Counted from the first letter of the stretch, positions 33,684-49,600 are shown. The stretch: DNA of 64,000 nucleotides from Steromphala cineraria (GCA_916613615.1 OU744720.1:68898471-68962470), one strand, 5' to 3'. The notes: generated by a model from the letters alone, not told the origin. Program-made: numbers and translations.

Positions 33684-36000
33684 TCATTGTTTATTTTCTT
33701 CAAGTGCAAGAACATTCCATGGGTTCTTACTAATGAAATGTATATTTCCCCAAAGCTGTTTGTCCCTCAAAGAATTCAGCGATACTGCTCTTGTCTTGGG
33801 AACAAAGAAGTTATATCATGTTTTTGAAGCTTTAACAATAATATTTATTTCCGAATTTTAGATTTCATTTTCCTCAATGTTTTCCTTTCCTAATCGTTAT
33901 GATTAATAATTTTTTTACTCTATAAAGCTTGTAAAACTATTCATTATAGATAAACAAAAACTACAACATAAAGATTGGTTAAATATTTATTCAATGACAA
34001 AGAGGTGAACAGAAGAAGTACAGTTGAATATCCTGTCCTCTCAACTTCTGGTCCTCGTTCGTGTTATGTTGGTAATGAAACTATAAAACATTTGCTTTGA
34101 CCAATTTATTTTTTAATGAAAATACACTATTTGTGTTGATAGAATATGCACACATGTACTAATGATTTACCTTGTTGTGTCGCAGTAAGGCATTTGGCAC
34201 TCATAGCGCCGATGAATGGGGTCAGTTCCATTGTTGTTATTTTTTTCCGACTTTGTGTTCTTCTATATGATCTTATCAAATATGAATCAATAAAAGTGTT
34301 ACCTTCTGCTACATGTTTTAAATGGGTTGTGTTGTGGCCATGTTATAACAACATTTTACCCAATAACTGGATAGGTCTGTCCCTATAAAATGGTTTCACC
34401 TCAAATTTATCCATATCTTTTTATGATCAAATGACTCTGAATTTCATGAAATACATCGACTTTCCATTATGTTCATGATTAAAGGTACAGACTGCATTAA
34501 AGCTACAAGATACATAGCTTTTTCAAATGCAAATCCAGCAAAATCTGCCTTCCTTCTATGCACCATTTCCAAATCTTTGTGAGAGTGTAAACATTATTTA
34601 GGTTGAGCAAATTTATAAGATGGATGGTAATTTATTTTGTGAACATGTACAATTATACCCTTTTGTTAATCATATATATGTCACAATATCAGTATATAAT
34701 GATTGACTTTTATGAATTCGTATAACTTAAAATAATCTTCTAAACCACTGTCTGTAACAGCGGAGTGTATGTACAATGTATGCATTTCAATTTTGGATTT
34801 TAAAAAAATTAATACAGAAAAACTTGTAGATAATGCCTTCAAGAGATATCTTAAATTTTAAACAGTTTACATTTAGTGTTTTCTTTAACCTAATGATTGT
34901 TGGAGATAAAACATTTATGTCTGTCCAAAGGTAAAATCATAACGGCGATTAGAGTTTACATTAAAATTGTTCACTTGAAAAATTAATTACTTTTCGTAAT
35001 TTCCAAATATGTTGAAGTGTAATCTGCAAGTGCAATTCTGACGGCTGCTAGGTAATTAACTATTGACGAGTAACAACCACATATTGATGTTTTATTAAAG
35101 ATATTGACGATTTTTCTTGGATAGTGACGAGTTTTTAGAGCCCAACACACGCGACTATTTCTGGTTTGCAATTATCATAGTGTGAATTCACAAGATCGTT
35201 TTTCTGAAAAATGCAAGGTTTAATTTGATGTAGTCCTATTGCGGTTGTAGGTAAATCTATCCTGATAAACTAAGAAAACTCGGGTAACTATCAATAAAGA
35301 TAAGAGATTCACATTTAAGCTTGTTATGGAAAGCAATCATGTTTAAGACGCAGAATTGCATAACACTGTTTTCAAAGCTTACTGAACTTAAAACTTTTAA
35401 GATAATGAATAAAATCATTAAAATACACAACTTTAGCAACTTAGTACTCACATTTAGTACTCACAAGTTTTAGATTAAGCTGGCTTCACAATATATTCAT
35501 TGAAAAATAAGTCAATGGTTAAAATCCTGTTATCATGGACATTCCTAACACATCTAGCACTTCTTACAGCTAATGCGCACCTTGTCAATCAACTGACAAG
35601 ATAGAGTTGCAACACAAACGATAGCTGAAGTATAAACTAGATGATGCACAGCACTCTCCTTAACGTGCTATCTCAACTGCTTGTAAAGCAATTACCGGAC
35701 TAAATCAAGCAAAATGTTGTGCATATAAAGAGTCCTGGGTAATATATGATTGTTATCTGATAAGATATATGATCATTTCGCAAATAAACATACTATCCAA
35801 ATTGATATTGTAAAGAATTTGACTTTCATTAAATCCTGAGTAAATTTCATATTTACCTTGAAGTTAATAATTATCAACGCATATGGTCAGATTTTGCTAA
35901 AAAGAAATTACACATGTAATGAAAGGGATTATCGGTCTTTTCGGAAGAGTTATGACGCAATACGTTAAACGTTTGCTTAAAAAAAGTATATGTGAGAACA
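33684..36000. repeat. Segmental duplication, copy B (right part)
   Basis: Continues, beyond the 13.5 kb insertion, the block begun at 20015-20148. It matches 40267-41280: GAACATTCCATGGGTTCTT near 33710, TCAATCAACTGACAAGATAG near 35587 and ATAAAGAGTCCTGG near 35726 all have counterparts there. No coding exon is recognised. Confidence 0.75.
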
Positions 36001-39000
36001 TGTTACAATATTTTACAAAAAAATAAGAAAGGTACAAGTGGAATTTGTTTCAGATATTTTACAATTGCACTTCCTCCTTTGTCCCAATTTGAATTTCTTA
36101 TATCAGAATACAAATTCGACCATAATTCATTTAACAATTTTGAGATGATGTGATATCTAAAACATACATTTGTAGATCCACATATTAGAAAGACATTTAG
36201 TATAATAATCAAACAATTTCGTTCTAAAATGGTATTCTTTGACACTCATCAATCACAAGAAGATCTAAAAGCAAATATATGTGACCATAAAGAATATCAC
36301 ATAGATGCAGCTCAGTCGCTTTGATCTGACCTCTGATCCAACTAGCCAAATACATGGGCAAGAAAGGTAAAGACCTGATTTGATGCAAGAATAGTTACAC
36401 GTTTTTGTGCAATCAGCAACGCCGTTTCAAAAGTGTTCATTTACAAAGCATCGTCATTTTCGTATGCTTCGGTAAAACGAACATCCAGGTGAGATATTTC
36501 TTCCTTTCACAAAACATCATCATAAAAGATAAGGATTTCAAAAGTTATAAAACAGTTACGACCTAATAAAAATACAATCCATATTTGCTTTTTCAAATAT
36601 CTTCTCTCACACTGTAAATGCAAAAGAACATAAAGGTACGATATCCATGTCACCATACGACCGTAAGGATGCACACACACAAAGCTATCCAAGACGAATT
36701 TTTTTCTAATATGAAATATAAATTTATATAAGTTACAGAATAAAGAAATCCTGGACTTGAGGTTCATGTAATCTTAGCGAAACCAAGAGTCAATGACTAG
36801 TTGTACTCAAAACACATTTGACCTAGAGACTGTAATAAAACTTCATACAAGGTATTGATAAAACACGGAATATTGATGATTTGAGTCTTGCTAAATTGAA
36901 TCATTTCTTTTCGTAAGGCTACTCATGTGATGGTTCGATGGAACTGACATGAAATATTCAATAAGATTACACAGCATTGACACCAATACTGAATTTGTTA
37001 TTTGCTACCCAAGGTTCATCACTGATAGGAAGGGAGTAAGTTTAAAACAACCTTAAACATCTGCTAAGATGATTTGTGGAGAAACTTAATGCAATAAATC
37101 GCAACGCTTCAATTCTTTAGATATATGAGTATCCAACACAGTTATCAAGGACTAAGTTGTTATTTATTTGGTGTTATTCCAGACTTGTTCCAGAGTTGAC
37201 CATAGTGGACCCGAATGTCTGTTTATGGAACATACACTGTAAGGAACACATACAAACAATTGATTCAGATACATGTAGTTCACTCAAGGGCATGATTGAC
37301 AAACAGCAATCACATCATGTTAATCCATGGAGATGAAATCGCTCTATTATCTTTAGGAGTGGATTCTTTTAAATCAATTTCTGATTGACTATCCAAGCCA
37401 TGAGGAATGTCAGGTTTTGCAGATTTGTTTTCATAATTGTGGAGTAACAGTTTTAAACGAATAAGATGACAAAACATATCAAATTTGAAAGTTTAGTTTT
37501 TAGAGTGGCAAACATTCAGAATCCTTGGTTAGCGATATCATTCATTGAGCTATGGGGGATATGGGCGAGTATAAGTTTATCAACAGGAAGAGTGTTTTGA
37601 ATTTTTCGCGTATAACGTGAGTATCATATAGCAGATTGGCGGTTTCACATGCACGGCCGTATCTATTTCAAGCGCTTCTTAAGATGGTATCCGATACCAG
37701 AAGAGTAAGCACCAACACGTTAATAATTTGTTGTTAAAATGAAGGAAATGCTTGTCTTTACAAATAATATAAGATGAATACAGTTTCTAATGCTGTGAAG
37801 TCAAGTATTGATTTAGATTGAGAATGCAATCATAGTCTTTGACTGAACTTACCCCTCCTCCTCATACATTATCTATTATCTAAATGTTTTCTGTTTATTA
37901 TATAAATGAACTTATGATTGATTTTTTTATGATTTTATACATGTACTGCTCTGTGAAATGTAGACTAGGCCTCCACTGCAAAGAAATAAATATGATAATG
38001 ATAATTGTGAATATACATGGGATCAACCAAATAATAACCATGTATAATACCATTTTTTAGGTGATAAGCATCTATAAATTAGGTACAAAAATTCAGATAC
38101 CAAGTCACAAGAAGTGATAATTCTTTAAACATTCATGAATCATTCATCCTTTTGGTAATGATTGACAGAATCTGCCAAATGTACTATCATATATTTTCCG
38201 GTGCTATGCACTATACTTATGTCAGTAAACAAATAATTTCAAATTGATCGACAATCATATTCATATGCTCTTTAGCCGTATATAGCATGTTGGTCTAACA
38301 CACCAGGTACAAGTAATTATATTTAAGTCTGCACATACGTCAACTGCTTTCTACGTTTCAACAGACAGTATTGCATATTGAAGCCCCGTTTACTTTAAAC
38401 TATCGTAGAGGAAAAGATTTCCTGCATTCCCCGACCTGTACTGACTCTGTTACAAATGGTTTGTAAGTGGAAGGGAGTTATCAATATTATTTTAAATAGG
38501 TCAGAACAGTTGTTCCACATTGTTAGCAAAATGTTAAAACATGACTTTTCAGGGAATTGTGATTAGTTGAATGATAAAGCATATATATTCGAACCAGACT
38601 ACAAGTAAGTAAAAAGAAATTTAAACAAAACGAACAATGAATGGGTTTGCTGTCATAAAATAACCAACCAAACTGATGGGTCAATAATACAGGCTAGTAG
38701 AGAAAGAGATTGTAGTAAATCGGTGTATAAGCTGAAGGTTAGTCTGCCGTTCTGATGTAATTTGTTTTTTGGGTTTAGCTTATGCAATCATTAATGATAT
38801 TTTGTCGAGTACAATATTTTCCTTGAGCAATGGTGTAAAAGTAATACAAATTTGAAACCATTATTGCGTTTAGTGGCATTTCTTGGTTAACGTCAGACTG
38901 AATCATTGATTAACACTTGTGAGTGAGCGAGTAGCGACATGTTTGGATATTCTGAGAACAGAAAAAGGCAGCCTACCTCTATAGATACATTTGTAACCAT

Positions 39001-40130
39001 TATCTGCAAAAAGTTCATCACTTGCTTATTATGACGTTTGGTGTGTCAACTCTTTTTCCAAACGTTGCACCCATATTATCCTGAGGTGTGATTTAACGTT
39101 TGCAACACGTCAATGGCATTGATCTGTTTTTGATCTTCTGAGCACATTCATATCGCAATTTATGTTGTTTGAGCTGGCTATATTTGCCAGCTAACAACAC
39201 ATCAACAACATTGGTCTGTTTTCGAATTCAGCTGCTAGTTTTCAGAATATATCTTTTATACCTGTAGGTATTTGCTTATAATCTATCTATGCCATATTGT
39301 ATGTCCTGGAATCATCAGACGAAAAAATGAGGAAATAATAATGCATATCACTAACAGTTTAATGGGTGAAGTAATGTCATTAAATTTCTAATGTTGGTGC
39401 CAAGCTGATATAATCCTTATCAATTCATTCTTCATTGCAGTCCATCAGAGCATTATCAGGCCGGTTAACATGGTCAGTTTCAAGTTAGTAATAGAAGGAC
39501 AACGGAACCACTGAATAGTACTTAACAATTGAATATGTGTCCACAGGTTATAATATGGTAAACTGACACACAGTATATATCATTATCATATGTTTAATAA
39601 TTATATATCACAGTGAACCTAAATGAAGTTCATATTTCTCATCAAATTAAGATGCAAATGAAATGAAATTCAGCATTGGTCTATATTAAAAGTCATGTTA
39701 ACTGTTTCAGGAAATATCTCTTGTTGAGCAGTCTACAGGGAATGGGTATGGTCTGATTCTTATCAAATTGGGAACAACGTAACAAAGGCATATCCTCAGT
39801 TATTTTTTGTTACTTTGAACGAGATAATTAATTTTGCTGTTAGTATGAAAAACGTGCACCTACGCATAGTTTTGTTATTTAAAGTATATTCATTATTTTT
39901 AATGATCACAGCCGGATAGGAGAAAACTGAAGCCTACTCTTTTACATAGCACAAGTTTCCCACCAATCAAATAACTGGATAGTGTTCCAACACAAACAGT
40001 TGTTTGAGATGCTGAGAAATTAAATTGAAGCAAGTGTCTCATGATTCTGAAGATTGTATTTGATGAGTATTACAACAACAGAACACCGTCTTTAAAAATA
40101 CCACTAAGATTGAAGAATATTTTCCCATGA
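36001..40130. other. AT-rich spacer with one inverted block fragment
   Basis: No gene found. Near 39437-39470 GTCCATCAGAGCATTATCAG and GGCCGGTTAAC are the reverse complement of the core seen near 8930 and 62660, so an inverted piece of the duplicated unit is present. The rest shows no tandem array or family motif. Confidence 0.45.
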
Positions 40131-41280
40131 TTAACACACGCTCGGATTTCCTACCCTGCTGTCTCTCTATGCCTGCATTATGTTCATTAGTTGAACTTAT
40201 CTGCAGTGTTGGTGTGCCCTAAAGTATCTCTTAACTGCAATAACATTGCGCACATTTAACCACTTATCAATGTTTATTGTGTTCAAGTTGGAAAACATTC
40301 CAAGGGTTCTTTGTTATGAAATGTATATTTCTGCATAGCTGTTCACCCTTACTGAATCAAGTGATACTATTCTTCTATTTCAGAACAAAAACATTCACCT
40401 ATCAACAGAAAAATACAATGATAAAACAAACCGATATGTAAATTGATATGCCTTATTCAGTGCAGGTGTTACATGTGACACTAATTGTATTTCAAAAGAA
40501 AAAGTTAAAGTTATCAAGTGCTACTGACTTAATGACTAAGATTTGATGTCTGATAATATACATAGAGGGACATTTTCAAGAAGAGGATTTGTTATAGAGA
40601 GCAAATGTAGTTCGTTGTTTGCAAGTTACATGTGAAGTCAAAGTCAAAAGTTAGTGTATTCATACTCGTAATTACAAAAAGCACGATCTTACAAAAGGCA
40701 TGTTTAGTAATAAAAAAAACATATATAAAATTACAAGAAACATAGAAAAGATGTAGATATTTGATCTACTTATTTCTACCTTTGTATTCCGCATCAAGTG
40801 TGTTTTCATCGTGAAGACGGATTTTCACAGTAATTGAACTTCAGATTTCCTGAAACTTTAGATATGCACGTTTCTAACATTCCAGTAATATACTCCCTTT
40901 TCTAAATTAGGGTAGCTTCAAAAAGTAGTCATTGAACAATACATCAATGTTTAACTGACTGTTGACATAGAAACTCTTCACATATCTAGCATTTTGTTCA
41001 CTTCTTCCATGAGTGCCTCGTCAATCAACTGACAAGATAGAGTTACACCACAAGCACCAGCTGAAGTCTGATAAGATGTTACACAGTTTTCCTCCTTCAC
41101 ACGCTATTGGAGAAAATAAACATCTCAACGGCTTGTAAAGCAATTATTGGAATTTTATCAAGCATAGTGTTATGCATACATGTATAAAGAGTCCTGGTAA
41201 ATATCCTTCTTAACTGATAAGATATCTGATCGTTTAGCTAGAAAACATTGCATGATATCGGAATTGATTATTAAATTATG
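40131..41280. repeat. Segmental duplication, copy C (empty site)
   Basis: Matches both flanks of the 13.5 kb element without interruption, with a single TA at 40265-40266 at the insertion point. It continues through TCAATCAACTGACAAGATAG (about 41019) and ATAAAGAGTCCTGG (about 41182), as in copy B. The following stretch to 42147 contains nothing recognised. Confidence 0.8.
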
Positions 41281-42147
41281 AATGAATGTTGGTTTTGTAA
41301 ACGTTCATCATTATATCATGAGAGGTGCAAGCACACGTTGAAATTTGATCAGCAATGTAGTAATGTTTTTTCATCCGTAATAATGCAGATTCTTGGCCGA
41401 TTTCAGAAATACAAAGCAAGTATTGTGGACCTTTAACGTTAGTTGTTATTATTTTCTTCTTAATTTAATAAAAGTCACATTTTAACAATTGTGATATTGA
41501 TGGAATTTATCCTTTATGACAATTTCAAATTGTGATATGCATTTGGAAGGTATTTGTCGTCTACTATCAATCAGCTCTAGTAATCAAATATACCCAAATG
41601 CATGTATTCATGCTAAAAGAAACTAAAATGGTTACATATCTTGTGATTTTCATAAGGACTGTACAATTTGTTGATACATGGCACATTTACTGCTATAGCT
41701 TGATTGATTTTAATGGTAACTGATGAAACATTCAACAAATTTTAAAGATTCGTCTCACATACAACGTGAGTTCATGAGCAACTGACTGGGCTGTGTTACA
41801 AGACAAACACTGGCTCCAGGTGCAGAGAGGAAGCTTCACACATAATTTGTACCTCCTTAGCCGATACATAACCAAATAACCAACAGATTGGACCTTTCTT
41901 CTACGCGATGAAGCAAACGATACTTACAAATATATGGCCCTTTTTTAGACGAAGCAATGACTATAAAGTTTGTTTCTATGGAAATTTTTATATCTTTATT
42001 GTTGGGTTTAATGAAATTAAAAAAATTATATCCAAAAACATTTCTTACTGGATTGATTTATATTTAGAGAAATGAAGTATTGAGTGACGTCGATTTATAT
42101 TCAAGTTCCTAACATTGAATATGTGCTTAAACAGCCAATACGATGCA

Positions 42148-45100
42148 TTAGTCCATGGTGATGACCTCACTCTGTTTTGTTAACAGTGGATTATTTCTCA
42201 TGAAACCACTGCTTTTTGACTGGCTATGAGGGGTGTAAGGGTGTTAGGTAGTGTCTACTCAAATCCTTCAAGAACGACAATTCTAAACCAGTTTAATTTG
42301 AAAATCAACTTTTGAAAGGTTGTAAGTCAAAAATCGAACATGCAACCAAATGTAACTCAGCACTAGGCTATGGAGGGCACACATATTTAAAGAGTTTGTG
42401 ATCATTTGAAACCGGTGTTGTTCATTTGACAGCAAGTACACGTTAGGAAATGCTAAACATGTGCAATGCACCACGCATGAGTTGTTGTTTGCATCGGCTT
42501 TGAAAATGAATTGCAATACACGTGGACGGATGAACCATTTGAAGCGTTGCCTAAAGTTGTTTCGCATATCTAATGAGTGAGCACCGAAAATTATTCTGTT
42601 TTTATAGTTAAACGTAACAAATATATGTACATGTAAAATATGTGAAAAAGAGAGTGTTTGGTATGGTGACGTCATACATAGATTAAGATTTAGTATGCAT
42701 TCGGTGTCGTGAATTCATGAAAGTGCTAATGATATATCATTAGTTGTTCGTTGAATATGATCATTATCCCGAATGTCGCTGTGTGTTTGAGTTATTTGTT
42801 CTCTGTATAGTAACCTTTAGTGTTAAAATGGCAAAAGTACAAATAGTTGTACAAACTACTGATTAGTACTTCCGTTCCTGGAGTCAGTAAAGTGGACACT
42901 TTGTAGCTACTGTGAAGGTCTGTTATTGAGAAAATTATCGGCTGTATACACATGTATTGAAAATAAGACTATTTGTGGAACAAAAACATTTTATACCTTA
43001 TTATTCAAATCAACTGTTTAAATGTTTATATATGAAATGTATGTTTGTGAAATTGGCAGTACTATGTTCACACAGAAAGACTGTCCTTCGAGTAGTTGTA
43101 TTACATTATTCGATATATGGTGTTGATTTTTGCCAATGACTCACAAACATAATATTCACCCTAAACTGTTTTCTCTATCTGTCACGTTTCTACTGGTTCA
43201 TCTAGTCTGTTAACTGTAATGACATTGCACACATTCGATCATTATGTTTAGTTTGTTCAAAGACGAAACCATTCAATAAACGATCTGTAATGTATTGTTT
43301 ATTTGAGAATCGCGTTTCTTCCTCTAGTTATATCATCAAAGTGATACTCCTGTTTTGTCTAGGGAGCAAATAGTTTTAAAACCATTGTCGGTATAATTTT
43401 GTATTGATATTTATCTTAATTTCCTAAAAAAACAATCGTTTTTGTTCTGAATTACACGCCTCATTAATGGTTAAAACAGTTTCATATATCCGATGTAAGT
43501 TGGCATAGCTTACACCAAGACTTGAACTGTAAATAAAGTTCAAAAGTAAAATGTAATGTTGTGAACAATTAAAAAAATGTCATGTCATACTTTATTAAAT
43601 GACTATTATAAACTAGGAACAAATACTGTCAATTTTTGGTCTATGTTAGATTGATTTCAAATTCAAATATAAGTTCTCAATAATTCTCTAACGCTCTTAC
43701 TGACATTTGACATTGAAACTCTAGATGTATCTGGTATATGTCTAAGTTCTTTAATGAGTCATTGCTTGCCTCGTCAATCAAGATTGAGTTACAACACACA
43801 AGCGAAGGCACATAAGATGTAATACATACTTCCTCTTCCATACGCTATTGAAGAATGGTATAAATCTCAACTGCCTGACAAGTAAATAATTGACTATCAT
43901 CAACTAATGGATATTGGTTATTCAAGGCATTTCCTAGCTGTTTGACAATATTCTTTACTTCCTTGTTTGTTACTGTACTTTTGATTATCTATTAGAGACG
44001 TTTCCATATTGCATGCAAAAATTGTTGAATGTATGCATGTCAATGTTGTAGATAATCAAAAGACACCAGTTTTGCCAACTTTGCATACAGCTTCCTCTCT
44101 CACCTTTTACTTGAATGGCTTTGTGTAGAAACTACATTTATTTGAGTCCTATGTTCAATCTTCACGCTAATGTAAAATTATTTTAACAATGATAGAATTT
44201 GAAATACCATTTTTCCTCAACTTTATTTGACATGCAACATGTAAGACAATATAGAACATGTATTCACTTACGAGTTTTCATTCATTCATGTGTAGAAGCC
44301 AGTAAATTTTAAAATTGAAAGGTATTTAGATATTCCTATAGATTTTAAGGGAATTTAGGACAACTGTTCCCTTCCACTTTCCACCAATTCCCTAAAGTAA
44401 TTGTGTGATTGAGTTGCAAATGCCACTGCTCAAATGGAGATGTCCTGCAAATGTCAATGTCATGTGTCAATGGACGATTTAAGATCTGAGAATGGTGTCT
44501 GGGTACTGGATCAACTTTTAAACAAAACTGTAATGTGGAAAATAAACCCAAAATGGTAGACTAAAACACAGTAATTCGATTTACTACATCATTAACGTGT
44601 TTATATATTTATTGCAACAAGACATATAGATTCTGCTATATAGGTTCTTCCCTATAGATTCAATGGTCCCTTTTAGATATCTGGAAGTTTATCATTTCAG
44701 CAGTCTGTTCAGTGACTTCGATGATCACTAGTCTTTGGTTAACTTGCCTGATAGCTCTCATAGAGTGCACTTAATATTTAATAGTCAATAATGTATCAGG
44801 TTGATAAAAACTTGCGATTCAGCGCGATGAATACTCCAACTTAATCTGTTAGAGACATCAACCATCATATTTTTTGTGTCTGCTGCTTCTGAGATAATCA
44901 ATACAGAATATGTTAATATATCAATTATGTTATTTCTCTAACACGAATCCCTGATATATCAGGTGCAACATAACATAGTCAACATGACTGATGTTTATTT
45001 TGGAAAATGAAGTTCAGATTTCAAACACATTGATGAGTGTCAAAGTCAGGTCTGCGGGAAAAACACAAGTTTTATCATGCTTGGGAACTGAGCTTAACGC

Positions 45101-46145
45101 ATCATATGGTTGAAATTTAGAAACTATCCTAACCAACTCCTGTGTTCTATGTAGTGTATTTATACCTATTTAAGTATTACGTATAGCAATTTTTCCTGTC
45201 TTTTATTACATTTAATACATGTCACTTCTGAGGATTTGCACATACAACTTTTGTTTGTGAATCATATACACCTGCAATTATTCTGTTTCTGGCTTTTAGC
45301 GTAAGTGATATCTTTGATTTTCTACATACTTTCTTATGTTCATTTTTTTAGTTTGCTATACATGCTTCTTGCTTCAGTTAATTTTGTTTTTTGAATCATC
45401 TTGCCTCTCTATTGGCCGGTCTGTATATGTCATAGAAAGTATTGTTAGATTTATAAGTTTTAGTTAAAAAGGCTCTATCATACAGTCAACAACGGTTAGA
45501 ATGACAGACATCATCTTCCCGACAAGATCATTAATGTCTCCATTTCAATGATCATCTAGTAGTTGTAATTATATATCAGCCTTATTATCATCCCAGTTAT
45601 ATAGCCATCCGTCTTGATATTGTACTATTATGCAGTTATCGTTATATCTACTCAACTTTGTATGACACGTTAAGTATACACTCACTGGCATATGCTTCAT
45701 CTCATGTAAATATGCATATATTTGCACATTGACTGCACATTAACTGAGAATGTGAAATAGTCGATAACACTGCAACCTTGATTTGACATATAACGTACAT
45801 TGCCTTCTCTATCGCCATTCGCACTTCCATAACAAATGAACAGATTGTCAACAATGCAGAGATCTGAAAGAGTCATTCGTCCAGCTTGGTAATGGGGTTA
45901 GATTTGTCGATTGCATCATAGAAGTTCGAGCTGAAAGGAGGGGCATACATCCCTGTAGAAAAATGTATTTAACTTTTAAAACAATATATTTTTATCTTAA
46001 GAAATAATATATTTCATGTTAGTAGAAACTTGTTTGCAGTGAGACGCTAACGATCCGAGCTCAGATATGGATATAACACTGCCTAGAAAGGTTTTTACGA
46101 AGCAGATAATATCGAAATTCCAAATATGTACAAGGAAAACCTTGA
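42148..46145. repeat. Segmental duplication block, copy D
   Basis: Full partner of 1-4812. It lacks the SINE-like insertion (empty site about 43952-43962) and the minisatellites of copy A. Small indels are scattered throughout and short open frames shared by both copies do not keep their frame, so the block is probably non-coding. Homology ends at about 46140. Confidence 0.85.
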
Positions 46146-46393
46146 GAATATCATTAATTAACACACTGAGAGTTAGTTGGTTGAATAACGTCAAAATGAA
46201 GATATTGGAATAACTCTGTCCCTTTCTTTATGATTGTGTCTGAGATATGAAAAATGATTTGCACAGTTTATTTTATACAAATATAATTATGTCAACTACA
46301 CCAGAACTCCAAATATTGCCCTTACAATGTAACAGTGGACACACATTAAACCTCCATTAAGTAAAATATTTTGTTTGTCAAATGATCGAATAA

Positions 46394-46648
46394 AGCATTT
46401 CACAATACATTCATTGTTTAACTGCCGGCTTAAATAATGCAATCATATGTGATTGCTACCTTTCCTATGACAAACTAATTGTGAATAACGTAATATATAC
46501 ATATGACTGGGACAAGGATAAACTTATGGAAGTGGGGAAACGCCGTTACTCAGCGGTGAACAGACAGACACCCTTGTCTCCACGATCCAACCAGTCACGT
46601 GACCCCTCAAGCAGACGACATGAGTCCACTGACGACACCCGGAGCTAG
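46394..46648 (+). pseudogene. LINE ORF1, C-terminal part
   Basis: This frame is open from 46394 to a TAG at 46646-46648. Its later part reads YDKLIVNNVIYTYDWDKDKL, MEVGKRRYSAVNRQT and a Ser/Arg-rich tail ending STDDTRS. Such a basic, low-complexity end directly before ORF2 fits the nucleic-acid-binding ORF1 protein of LINEs. No complete domain is present, so the copy is probably 5'-truncated within ORF1. It is in the same frame as ORF2. Confidence 0.5.
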
Positions 46649-49600
46649 GACTACGGCGGAGATCGACTGCCAAAGCAGAACAACATTAAGTTAAGTAAAG
46701 CTAAAACTAATACTGTAAACCAAAATGACGCTCAGAGTAGCAATGACAATTTAGATAATAACAACAATGATGATAACAATGTATTTCCATTTCTGTGCTG
46801 GAATGTTAATGGTCTCTATTCCAAGTTAAATCAACCATATGATATCCCAGAGTTGTGTAAATCTTTTGATTGCATTGCCTTTATTGAAACCTGGGCCAAA
46901 AATACTGCAGACTTCATGAATCTGTTTCCAGGCTACACATCATTCCAGTGTGTGAGGGAGCGCACACAGAGGGTGGGGCGATACAGCGGGGGACTGGCAG
47001 TGTATATCAGACAGTCTATCGCTACACGGTTCTCTCGTATACATGAGGACTGGACGGATTGCATCTTCTTTACAAGTGATATAATGTATCCCCAAACCAA
47101 GAACCCCACCATATTCGGATTTTTGTATGTGACAGATAATGAGAACTCTGCACAACAAGGACTTACTGGGATAGGTCTCCTGGAAAATAGACTGTATCAA
47201 CTAGCACGAGAACACCCTAACGCAACTATCGCACTTTTCGGTGACTTTAATGCACGAGTTGGTGACAAACAATGCTTTATAGAGCACGACTCTACAGATC
47301 ATATACCTATTGATGATGTTGATTATGCAAATGATTCTTTTAATATTAGCAGAAATTCCAAAGATAAGACAGTGAACCCAGAGGGAGCTAAGTTGCTAGA
47401 TATATGCCGCAATTTTAACTTACATCTTCTAAATGGTCGAGCTGGTAATGATGCTAGTGGAGAATTTACGTTTATTGGTCATCAGGGCACTAGCGTCGTG
47501 GATTATTGTATAGTATCAACCTGTCTCTATCATTATTTTGAAAACTTCGATATTCCCTGTAGACCTGAATCAGACCATTTACCTATCACTGTTAACATCA
47601 AAACATCACATGACACATCACGTGTCAACATAGCGCACGAGCATGCACGGGCACACGCTCACAACATTGAGTCAGAGCACTGGGACGACACGCGAAAGGG
47701 TGAGTTTTTTAAATTCATAAACGATAATATTGAACAGTTTAGCCATAACTTTCATAACTGTATACAGTCCAATGTCGATGGTGCAATTAAAATTTTAAGT
47801 GACCTTATAAAGCAGGGACTACAGGCACTGAAAGGAGACACGCACTCACATGCTACACGTTCATGTAGGTCATCTCCACCCCGCGCACGCACTCAGCCAC
47901 CCTGGTTCGACCGGCAATGTGAACAAGCTAAACGGCTCAAATATAACCTACTAAACAAATACAGGAAAACAAATATACAAAATCACTGTAAACAATACCT
48001 TCAAGCCAAAAAAGATTTTCGAGAGTTGTGCCGCAAACAGAAACATGAATATGAAGAAAGTATTGTAAATGAAATTATTGATGCTGCCAAAAAGAAAGAA
48101 TGTCGATATTTTTGGAAATCTATCAAACGATATTGTTTTAGTAGGGAAAATGTTGACCAAAACATAACTGCTGATGAATGGTATAATTATTTTAAAGAGC
48201 TCTTTGATGATAAGGCCGCGAATGGAAATGACAAATTTGATGAAGAGGTTGCAGATTATTTTAACTCACATAATGCCAAAGAATGTGAAGATTGTATCAT
48301 TGCAGACGATTTTTTGGGTGGTAATATTGATGATAGTGAAATTTTATGTGCTATTAACAGTTTAAAAAATGGGAAATCCCCCGGTGAAGACGGCATTCCC
48401 GTGGAAGTATTTAAAGAAATTAGTTCATTACTGCTGCCATATATAAGTTGCTTGTTTAACCATGTTTTAGAGAGTGGGGTGTTCCCTGAATCTTGGAATA
48501 TTGGCTTAATTGTACCCTTACATAAATCAGGTGATAAAAAGGATCCTAATAACTATAGGGGTATAGCCTTGCTGAATACTCTAAACAAGATATTTACCAC
48601 TGTTATAGACAACCGCATTAAGTTTTGGATTTCCAGCCAGCAACTTCTATCTGAACATCAGGCAGGTTTCAGAGAAGAACACTCTACGTTCGATCACATC
48701 TTCACCTTGAATAGCCTTGCACATAAATATTTACGTAAGAAGGGAGGAAAGTTTTATTGTTTATTTGTTGATTTCCACAAAGCATTCGACTCTGTAAATA
48801 GATCAAAACTTATCTTTGTCATGATGCAATCTGGTGTCCATGGAAAACTTCAACGTCTTTTAAGAAATATGTATGATAACGTAAAGTCTTCGGTCAGAAC
48901 CAGTAAACGGGAGATGACAGATATTTTCGATACATATTCTGGTGTTCGACAAGGCTGCGTCCTGTCTCCTATACTATTTTTGTTATATATAGAAGAACTT
49001 GTTAAAGAAATAATAGCCAATGATTCAAGGGGCATATTTATTAATGAAACTATCCACGATTTATCAATGCTATTATTCGCTGATGACGTTGCGATATTTG
49101 CAGATTCAGTTATTAATTTACAGCGAAAGATTGACGTCTTAAAGGAATATTGTTTGAAGTGGGGACTCGCAATTAACATTAAAAAGACGAAAATAATAGT
49201 ATTCAAGAATGGAGGTAAAGTTGCAAAATGTGAAAAATGGTTTATTGGCGATAGCCAAATAGAAGTCGTATCCTATTATAAATACTTAGGACTTGTATTT
49301 TCTTGTAGAAATATGTTTTCAAAAGCATGTGAGACGCTTGCAATGCAGGCAGAAAGAGCACTCCACGTTATAAAACGTTTTATTTGTAAATATAAGAATC
49401 TGCCCATTGAGTCTTCATTCAAATTGTTTGATGGAAAAATCCAACCAATTCTGTTGTATGGATCAGAAGTTTGGGGGTTTAACAGTAACAAGAACATAGA
49501 AAAAGTACATACTAAATTCTGCAAATTTATTTTAAAATGTGGATATAAAGCCTCTAATAAGATTATTCTTGCTGAATGTGGACGTTTCCCTTTAGTTATC

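Noticed and set aside
46853..46855. TTG at 46853 as the ORF2 start codon
   Set aside because: The frame is open 204 bp further upstream and includes the first endonuclease motif, so this cannot be the natural start.
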